Shown: one piece after another, positions 51,997 to 57,505 of the stretch
Layout: each line of letters opens with the position of its first letter
How positions within the stretch are numbered: the first letter of the stretch is position 1
The notes under the pieces: generated by a model
What the model saw: only the letters and a program-made list of their open reading frames with translations
What the model was told of the DNA's origin: nothing
Databases searched by the model: none
Translations under genes and position numbers: made by a program
Source of the DNA: GCA-2731375 sp964507245
GTDB taxonomy: Bacteria; Pseudomonadota; Alphaproteobacteria; GCA-2731375
Length of the DNA stretch: 57,505 nt
NCBI GenBank assembly: GCA_964507245.1
Contig: CAZDQC010000008.1
Span: 1 to 57,505, forward strand
Direction: 5' to 3'

Positions 51997-53706
51997 ATGG
52001 GCAAGAACAATACGCCAACGTTAGATCACGTTACTCTAGCGGTTCTACAAAATGGTCTGAACCAAGTATGCAACGAGATGGACCTGGCTTTCCAGCGAGC
52101 CGCGTTTAGTCCCGTCATCGCCGAGGCTATGGATCGGTCGGACGGGATCTATCACCGGGATGATGGCGCGCTGATTGCCCAGGGGGAGCTTGGTCTGCCT
52201 ATCTTTGTCGGCACCATGCAGTTTTCCACCCGTAATGTTATCTCCCAGGCAAAGAATGTACAACCTGGCGATATCTATATCGTGAACGACCCTTATCTGG
52301 GCGGCACCCATTTAATGGACGTCCGCATGGCCATGCCGTTCTTTTATAAAGAGGAGATATTTTGCTGGTTATCGAATACCGGGCATTGGCGGGATACCGG
52401 CGGAGCCGTTCCCGGTGGATTTTCGGCCAATGCGACTGAAGTGGAACAGGAGGGGCTACGTCTGCCGCCAGTGAAATTGTATAAGGGGGGGCAACTGGAC
52501 GAGGAAATCCAAGCCATTTTGCTTTCCAATATTCGCGTAGCAAACGAAACCCTAGGCGATATCAAGGCCCAGGTTGCAGCCCTTTGGATTGGCGAGCGGC
52601 GCTTGACTGCCCTTCTGGACCGCTACGGCCATGAAATCGTCGAGGCGGCGATTGATGAGATGCGGGGTCGGGCCGCTCGGCAGATGAGAGCTGCCATTGC
52701 CCACATACCCGATGGCACCTATCAAGGAATTAGTTGGGTAGACTCTGATGGCGTTGTGGATGAACCCCTCAAAATTGATTTGACCGTCGAAAAGCGGGAT
52801 GACGATTTGTATTTCGACTTGTCCCAATCCAGTCCACCTTGCAAGGGGCCGATGAATTCAGTAATTGCAACTACGCGATCCTCTATTTATTTGGCTATGA
52901 AGCATATCTTCCCCGAGGTTCCCATTAATGCAGGAACCTTCGAACCGTTACATATTACTGATCCAGTCGGAACATTTCTTTATGCCGAATATCCACGACC
53001 TGTTTCCGGCTGCGCTGCCGAAGTCAGCCAGAGAATTGCGGAAGCCGTCTTTGCTGCTCTTGTGACCGCTTTGCCGGACCGCCTTTTTGCTGCGCCAGCC
53101 GGGACTTCTGGCAACTTTGCCTTAGGAGGAATTGATCAACGCAGAGACAAACCCTTTGTTATGTACCTCTTCACCGGGGGAGGTTATGGTGGTAGTCAGA
53201 GGATGGACGGGCTAAGCAATGGATGTTCCACCATCGGCATATCCACCATGCAGCCGGTCGAAATTTTGGAACAGCGTTATCCTGTGCTTTTCAGGGAATT
53301 TGCCTTGCGTGAAGGATCCGGCGGATCTGGACAGTATAGGGGCGGATTTGGTGTTAGATATGCGGTCGAACTACGCAGAGGCTGGGGCCGGGCATCATTC
53401 GTCATGGATCATGGGCGATATGGCCCTCAGGGCGTCCTGGGGGGGCAGGATGGTGCTGTGAATGAGGTGCGCGTGGAACGCAATGGGGTTATTTATACAC
53501 CTCCCCATTTGTCCAAGGATCAGGGCATCGAGGTCGTAGAGGGAGACGTCATTCACGTCTCTACACCTGGAGGCGGTGGTTTCGGTGAGGCGAATTTGAG
53601 AGAGCCAGCCTTAATCGAAAAAGACTTGCGTCAGGGATATTATAGTAGAGAACAAGTTGCAGAGCTGTGGGGTGAGAAAGTGCTGTCGGCTGCGGCGGAT
53701 CCTTAA
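51997..53706 (+). CDS. hyuB: Hydantoinase/oxoprolinase subunit B
   Basis: 569 residues from the ATG at 51997 (AAAGGA site), four bases after hyuA. Family segments are LDHVTLAVLQNGLNQVCNEMD, DRSDGIYHRDDG, GDIYIVNDPYLGGTHLMDVR, GHWRDTGGAVPGGF, and C-terminal REGSGGSGQYRGGFG and STPGGGGFGE. It forms the A-B complex that hydrolyses cyclic amides with ATP. It is the last gene of the nine-gene operon and ends 197 bp before the convergent HlyD-type gene. Confidence 0.93.
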   Translation: MGKNNTPTLDHVTLAVLQNGLNQVCNEMDLAFQRAAFSPVIAEAMDRSDGIYHRDDGALIAQGELGLPIFVGTMQFSTRNVISQAKNVQPGDIYIVNDPYLGGTHLMDVRMAMPFFYKEEIFCWLSNTGHWRDTGGAVPGGFSANATEVEQEGLRLPPVKLYKGGQLDEEIQAILLSNIRVANETLGDIKAQVAALWIGERRLTALLDRYGHEIVEAAIDEMRGRAARQMRAAIAHIPDGTYQGISWVDSDGVVDEPLKIDLTVEKRDDDLYFDLSQSSPPCKGPMNSVIATTRSSIYLAMKHIFPEVPINAGTFEPLHITDPVGTFLYAEYPRPVSGCAAEVSQRIAEAVFAALVTALPDRLFAAPAGTSGNFALGGIDQRRDKPFVMYLFTGGGYGGSQRMDGLSNGCSTIGISTMQPVEILEQRYPVLFREFALREGSGGSGQYRGGFGVRYAVELRRGWGRASFVMDHGRYGPQGVLGGQDGAVNEVRVERNGVIYTPPHLSKDQGIEVVEGDVIHVSTPGGGGFGEANLREPALIEKDLRQGYYSREQVAELWGEKVLSAAADP

Positions 53707-53793
53707 TGTCTCAATTCCGAATTGGCTCGAGTTTCGGTACAGTGGTAATTAAGAGTCGGTAAAAAGGGCACATGAAGGCGGCAATTTAATTCA

Positions 53794-53815
53794 TCGCTGC
53801 AGCGAATGTTTTGTT
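53794..53815 (+). terminator. Weak palindrome after hyuB
   Basis: TCGCTGCAGCGA is a perfect 12-nt palindrome 88 bp past the hyuB stop, flanked by partly pairing bases and followed by a TTTTGTTT tract. It could serve as a weak terminator for the operon. Confidence 0.3.
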
Positions 53816-53903
53816 TACGGCGTTCTTATGTACTAGATGGTCGTTGCCGGCCTATCACAAGTGTGGTTGTCACCCTTTTATGCACCAATGTTAATTGCCA
53901 GCC

Positions 53904-55001
53904 CTACCATAATTTGATCGAGTCATAAATCCGAACGTTGATGTCGGCACGCATGCCGGGTGTCAGTTTAGGTGGCGGATCATCTATTGAAATGCGCACT
54001 GATACACGTTCATTCGAACTGCCAAAGCTTCTATTGGCGTTCACCTTAGAGCCGATACCCATTTCCGTCGTCGTGATCCTCCCTATTTGCTTTACCCTGC
54101 CGTGAAAATCCTCGAAAGGATGGGCCTCCAAGTTGATAAGTACTTCTTGCCCTAAACGTAAATGGCGGAGCTGGCTTTCATCAATATACGCCTCCACCCA
54201 GTAAAGATTTGGATCATGGAGCATCAAAATGTTCACGCCGTCCTCAATATACTCCCCGCGGAATTTGATAATTCGGCCAACTACGCCGTCGATAGGACTG
54301 GTAATGTGCCGGTAGCTGGTCCGGAGCTCTTGCTGCTTGATTGAATCCTCAATCTGAGTTTGTTCGATATTTGAAATACTTATCTGGTTTTCAATGATCG
54401 AGACTTTGTTGCGTGTAGATTTCAGTTGGTTCAGTTCCTGCTGCGCAACTGAAATTCGGCCGGCGAGAAGTGTTGCTTCCCCTTCCAAGGAAAGAACTTT
54501 ATCTTGTTCGGTGATGAGTTCTGTTTCCGGTGTCAGTTTTCGTTTTACCAAAAGTTTGACGCGCGCAAGGTTTCGGTCAGCTAGTTTGAGTCTGCTATTG
54601 ATGGCCACGGATTCCTGCTTCAACGCCCGGATCTTCACTTGCTGAGTTTCCAGTTTGAAATTGAGTTCTGTTATGAAAACAGACTTTTCAGTCTCCAGCC
54701 GAGTCCGCTTGGCTCTTTCAAGGGATAGGTCAGTCTGCAAGGACTTGATTTTCAGTCGGATATCCTCATGGTGAAGTATCACCAAAAGCTGGCCCTTTTT
54801 AACTGTGGAGCCTTCTTTGACAACGACATCCTCAATCTTGCCATCAACTTGTGCGGAAATTTTCGTGATGTCTGTCTGGATTCTAGCATTATCCTCGTAG
54901 ACATGAGTAAACCAGTAGAATGCCTCATAGCTTAGGGTTAGAAGAGCACCTATAAGAACGGCCGCCATGATAAATTTTAACTTACGTTTTAGATTCGACA
55001 T
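53904..55001 (-). CDS. HlyD/EmrA-family membrane fusion protein
   Basis: 365 residues. One N-terminal transmembrane helix (about 8-28), then a beta-barrel/lipoyl half (DITKISAQVDGKIEDVVVKEGSTVKKGQLLVIL). A long coiled coil follows (about 82-225, rich in Leu/Glu/Lys heptads), then the second lipoyl half ITSPIDGVVGRIIKFRGEYIEDG and a C-terminal barrel with PGMRADINV. Such proteins bridge an inner-membrane pump and an outer-membrane channel for export. No ABC or DHA2 pump or TolC gene is alongside; the divergent MFS gene is the only transporter nearby. AT-rich codons compared with its neighbours hint at separate ancestry. Confidence 0.9.
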   Translation of the reverse strand: MSNLKRKLKFIMAAVLIGALLTLSYEAFYWFTHVYEDNARIQTDITKISAQVDGKIEDVVVKEGSTVKKGQLLVILHHEDIRLKIKSLQTDLSLERAKRTRLETEKSVFITELNFKLETQQVKIRALKQESVAINSRLKLADRNLARVKLLVKRKLTPETELITEQDKVLSLEGEATLLAGRISVAQQELNQLKSTRNKVSIIENQISISNIEQTQIEDSIKQQELRTSYRHITSPIDGVVGRIIKFRGEYIEDGVNILMLHDPNLYWVEAYIDESQLRHLRLGQEVLINLEAHPFEDFHGRVKQIGRITTTEMGIGSKVNANRSFGSSNERVSVRISIDDPPPKLTPGMRADINVRIYDSIKLW

Positions 55002-55212
55002 AAAATCTCTGTGGTCACAATCAGCAGCAACTAAATACCTGAAATAACGGAAAACCGCTTTCTGAAAAGACCATACGCGATCAGACCAGATTGCAGTAAA
55101 CTACCTTTAATGCGGTTAACTTCTATAACGTGATGACAGGTTACCAGCAAAGTCTTCTTTTTCGCCAATACGATCCACCCTTACTAGCCGGAAAGGGTAG
55201 TGGTGTAGCTGA

Positions 55213-56466
55213 TTGAGTACCACAACTGACACCCGTCTGGCGGATGCCGACAAGCGAAAACCGCTTAACGATCCAAAATTTTTGTCGTTCTGGTTTGTAG
55301 GCGGAGTGACTGGCGTTGTCCGATGGTTTCAATTGCTTGCGCTTGGCGTTTACACCTTCGAGACGACGAATTCGCCGCTACTAGTCTCCATCGTACCGTT
55401 ATTATGGATGTTACCGCTGTCTCTTTGCGGGCCGCTGGTTGGGGTTATTGCTGATAGAACGAACCGCCAGATACTGCTCGCAGGGTCTCTTGTCGTGATC
55501 ATATTGGTATCAGGTGCGATGGCCGGCTTGGCCTGGGTGGGGGAACTTGAATTTTACCATATCGTGGTCGCCTCCTTTCTGAGTGGCATTTTTTGGGCAA
55601 CGGATATGCCGGTGCGACGGCGTCTACTGGGTGATCTATATGGTGGTGCGTTATCGACGGCCATGAGCCTTGATGCTGCGACCGGCAATGCGACCCGGAT
55701 GCTCGGGCCGTTGCTGGGTGGCATCACCCTGCAATTTATGGGCGTATTCGGTGTTTTCTTTTTCAGCGGGTTAGCCTACGCCGTTTGCCTCGTCATCGTT
55801 ATGCTAGCCCGGGTACCTGATCGTCCGTCTTCGGCTGGTTCTTTTACCCTAATTAGCGATCTATACGCCGGAGTGCGTTATGTGGCTAGCGACAGAAATT
55901 TACGTCGTATCCTGGTAATAACCATTGCCTTCAATGTTTTCGGTTTTCCTTTTACCTCTATGATTCCAGTACTAGGTCGCGATAATTTGGGTCTCGATCC
56001 ATTCATGGTTGGGGTAATGTCAAGTGTGGAAGGATTAGGGGCGTTTACTGGCGCATTGCTCGTGGCGTGGATGGCTCGGCCGACAAACTATTTCCAGCTC
56101 TATCTCTGGGGTACGATATCGTATATTTTCTTAGTACTTTACCTTAGTATTTTATCATATGTTGCTGGCGGACCTCACCATTCCTTTGTTATAATTTCGA
56201 TTACCTTAACCATGATAGGCGTTGCCGGTGCTTCATTTGCTGCGATGCAAAGTACATTAACTTACCTTGGGGCTTCGCCGGAGTACCGTAGCCGGGTACT
56301 TGGCGTGTTGACCTTGTGCATCGGTTCGGGCCCCATTGGCTTTTTTAATGTAGGTTGGATGGCTAATATCTGGGGGGCGCCCACGGCTTTATTTGTTATG
56401 TCTTTAGAAGGCCTTTTTGTTCTATTGGTGTATTGGCTGTATTCGACAGACGAAAAAACCTCGTAG
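55213..56466 (+). CDS. Major facilitator superfamily transporter
   Basis: 417 residues with about 12 hydrophobic helices. The MFS loop 2-3 motif is GPLVGVIADRTNRQILLAGS (residues about 77-96), and the general layout resembles the EntS/MFS_3 exporter group (VASFLSGIFWATDMPVRRRLLGDL). The start is a TTG at 55213; no better ATG precedes the first helix. It probably exports a small molecule. It is divergent from the HlyD-type gene over 211 bp; whether the two work together cannot be told, since classic EmrAB pairs are co-directional. Confidence 0.86.
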   Translation: MSTTTDTRLADADKRKPLNDPKFLSFWFVGGVTGVVRWFQLLALGVYTFETTNSPLLVSIVPLLWMLPLSLCGPLVGVIADRTNRQILLAGSLVVIILVSGAMAGLAWVGELEFYHIVVASFLSGIFWATDMPVRRRLLGDLYGGALSTAMSLDAATGNATRMLGPLLGGITLQFMGVFGVFFFSGLAYAVCLVIVMLARVPDRPSSAGSFTLISDLYAGVRYVASDRNLRRILVITIAFNVFGFPFTSMIPVLGRDNLGLDPFMVGVMSSVEGLGAFTGALLVAWMARPTNYFQLYLWGTISYIFLVLYLSILSYVAGGPHHSFVIISITLTMIGVAGASFAAMQSTLTYLGASPEYRSRVLGVLTLCIGSGPIGFFNVGWMANIWGAPTALFVMSLEGLFVLLVYWLYSTDEKTS

Positions 56467-56790
56467 GGTTTCGACGTCTTCTTGAATTAGTAGACCAAAT
56501 TTGTTTCGTCGTTGTGAATCCGGCGAAAAATGATCCGAAATTCCATTCCGTCCAGGTATGACCCGATCAAGGGATTAATAATACCACGTGATGGGGGCAG
56601 CGTCGTGGTGGCTATTATAGTAAGGTCAGGATGCGGTTATGGGATGGTGGAGCAGGCGAACATTATATGAACAGAGGAATTTTACTGTGGGCAGACTGTG
56701 GACAGGCTTTTCACTAGCGTCCCTTTAAACCCCTTTTGTTCTATATTTCGCTGTTGGCAAAACTAGCCAAAACCACCAGAAACCCGCCGT

Positions 56791-56831
56791 CGGGGAGTAG
56801 CGCAGCCAGGTAGCGCATCTGCTTTGGGAGC
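56791..56831 (+). pseudogene. 5' half of tRNA-Pro(UGG), broken after the anticodon loop
   Basis: The sequence matches a bacterial tRNA-Pro from the acceptor 5' strand (CGGGGAG) through the D arm (GCGC...GCGC) and anticodon stem-loop with TGG (TCTGC TTTGGGA GC). It then diverges: the 3' anticodon strand is only partly complementary, and no variable loop, T arm or acceptor 3' strand follows. It is too short to be a functional tRNA and is the kind of half-tRNA left at integration sites. Confidence 0.75.
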
Positions 56832-56853
56832 CGCTACCCTGTGCTACCTAACT
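56810..56853. repeat. Imperfect inverted repeat centred on the tRNA-Pro break
   Basis: AGGTAGCGCA (from about 56808) pairs with TGTGCTACCT about 20 bases further on, with one G-U/mismatch. Alternatively GGTAGCG pairs with CGCTACC across the anticodon-loop break. Either fold is centred on the point where tRNA identity is lost. Confidence 0.4.
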
Positions 56854-56904
56854 CTATGATTTGGCGTCAACTTTCTCGATTTCGGACAAGTTACTGCGGC
56901 CAGA

Positions 56905-57111
56905 TTACGGCACTTTTAACATGCCTAGACGGATATCCGCCGTACCCACATGGGCGTACTTCGAGGTCGCCGCAATGTATTCGCGGGCCATTGCCACCTG
57001 AACCAACTTTAAGTTGCCCGTGGCCCGTAGTAGGCGCGTAGCAAAGGTATGTCGCTGCGCTGGCAGCAACCAATAGATTGCCCGTCCAGCGGCTGGATTG
57101 TCTGAAGGCAC
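56905..57111 (-). pseudogene. Tyrosine recombinase (phage integrase) C-terminal remnant
   Basis: A 68-codon frame contains RHTFATRLLRATGNLKLVQ followed by IAATSKYAHV and a DIRLGM helix, the end of a tyrosine recombinase. The box II Arg (R20) and nucleophilic Tyr (Y52) are kept. The His of HxxR is replaced by Pro (LPAQRH) and the LGH histidine by Arg (MAREY). The upstream 500 residues' worth of integrase is absent. It is thus a dead fragment, its 3' end pointing at the tRNA-Pro fragment 74 bp away, as int genes sit beside att sites. Confidence 0.75.
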
Positions 57112-57146
57112 CAGACGGGCGTCACAACATTAGTTTTGGAGAAGAA

Positions 57147-57440
57147 TTAGCCGCTGATTTTAACTGGTCCGTGATGAATCCATATCTGCATTCCCAACTG
57201 TTCGGCCTGGGAATCACGTGACGCTGCCATTGCCTTAGAAAATTTATTTCGCGCTGTTTTGTTGGGATATTGAAAGATAGCTAAGCCGGAGTGTTTGCCA
57301 GTTTGAACCACTGACCAGCTATTCAAAACCCCAGCTTTCTTGGCAGCTTCAAGTCCTGGCTGCGCGTTTTTTTTAAAACTCCTCAAACCTTCGGCATATG
57401 TCGCCGTTGATTCCATAACCATTACGCTCGTGTAACTCAT
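57147..57440 (-). CDS. Small unidentified protein, possibly dimeric alpha-beta barrel
   Basis: 97 residues from the ATG at 57440, chosen because AAGGAGG lies 7 nt upstream; the frame extends to 57494 without a site. The pattern is strand (SYTSVMVMES), helix (TYAEGLRSFKKNAQPGLEAAKKAG), strand (WSVVQTGKHSGLAIFQYP), helix (ARNKFSKAMAASRDSQAEQLG), strand (MQIWIHHGPV). This resembles ferredoxin-like dimeric barrels such as antibiotic-biosynthesis monooxygenase-like proteins. I do not recognise a specific family. No neighbours on its upstream side are in the window. Confidence 0.6.
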   Translation of the reverse strand: MSYTSVMVMESTATYAEGLRSFKKNAQPGLEAAKKAGVLNSWSVVQTGKHSGLAIFQYPNKTARNKFSKAMAASRDSQAEQLGMQIWIHHGPVKISG

Positions 57441-57505
57441 AGGAATTGCCTCCTTGGCACGATTAAGAAAACAGATACGGCACAATGTTGTCACGACCCT
57501 GGCCG

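Larger units (their letters stand above)
56467..57146. other. Island-scar region
   Basis: 680 bp with no intact gene. It holds a 5' tRNA-Pro fragment at 56791-56831 and a decayed integrase C-terminus at 56905-57111. The first 320 bp (56467-56790) show nothing recognisable. Confidence 0.6.

Overview
The window looks like a chromosomal contig from an uncultured, probably marine Rhodospirillales-like alphaproteobacterium. Supporting signs are a conserved alphaproteobacterial housekeeping block (ppx, rnd, aspS, NDUFA12, mlaD, DUF2155, aat, accC, accB, aroQ), a B12-dependent class II ribonucleotide reductase, an aspartyl-tRNA synthetase with the non-discriminating signature, and a ThiS-ThiG fusion. 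Three runs of exactly 100 N (7236-7335, 21484-21583, 27841-27940) look like scaffold placeholders, so this is probably a draft or metagenome assembly. No rRNA, intact tRNA, CRISPR array, complete insertion sequence or recognisable transcriptional regulator was found.

Layout. Positions 1-17.9 kb are mostly core genes: the 3' part of ppx; a three-gene insertion (SDR-like protein, Baeyer-Villiger-type flavin monooxygenase, VOC protein) between ppx and rnd; rnd and aspS divergent; nrdJ; NDUFA12-mlaD-DUF2155 converging on aat; an enoyl-CoA hydratase/isomerase; accC-accB; aroQ; and thiSG. Positions 18-33.5 kb are accessory catabolism: an LLM flavin oxidoreductase, a family III CoA-transferase, a hotdog thioesterase, then a sulfatase / membrane di-iron desaturase-like enzyme / Rieske ferredoxin / Zn alcohol dehydrogenase / TRAP transporter cluster. 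A thiolase plus a second CoA-transferase, a metal/cobalamin receptor-like protein and another enoyl-CoA hydratase follow. Positions 33.6-39.1 kb carry the two-gene indolepyruvate:ferredoxin oxidoreductase, a cold-shock protein and a metal-dependent cyclase.

The most interesting region is 39.8-53.7 kb: nine same-strand genes, several translationally coupled by 1-4 nt overlaps. They encode 2-oxoacid:ferredoxin oxidoreductase (korAB), an adrenodoxin-reductase-like ferredoxin-NADP reductase, a molybdenum hydroxylase (FAD subunit plus fused 2Fe-2S/Mo subunit), a 6-hydroxynicotinate reductase homologue, an ApbE-like UPF0280 protein, and ATP-dependent hydantoinase/oxoprolinase subunits HyuA and HyuB. 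The gene content reads as a reductive N-heterocycle degradation route: Mo-dependent ring hydroxylation, low-potential ring reduction fed by KorAB, and ATP-dependent lactam opening. The chemistry is inferred and the substrate is unknown.

The right end (53.9-57.4 kb) has a divergent HlyD-type fusion protein and MFS transporter. It then has a 5' half tRNA-Pro(UGG) fragment next to a decayed tyrosine-recombinase C-terminus, which looks like the scar of an integrated element, and finally a small unidentified protein.
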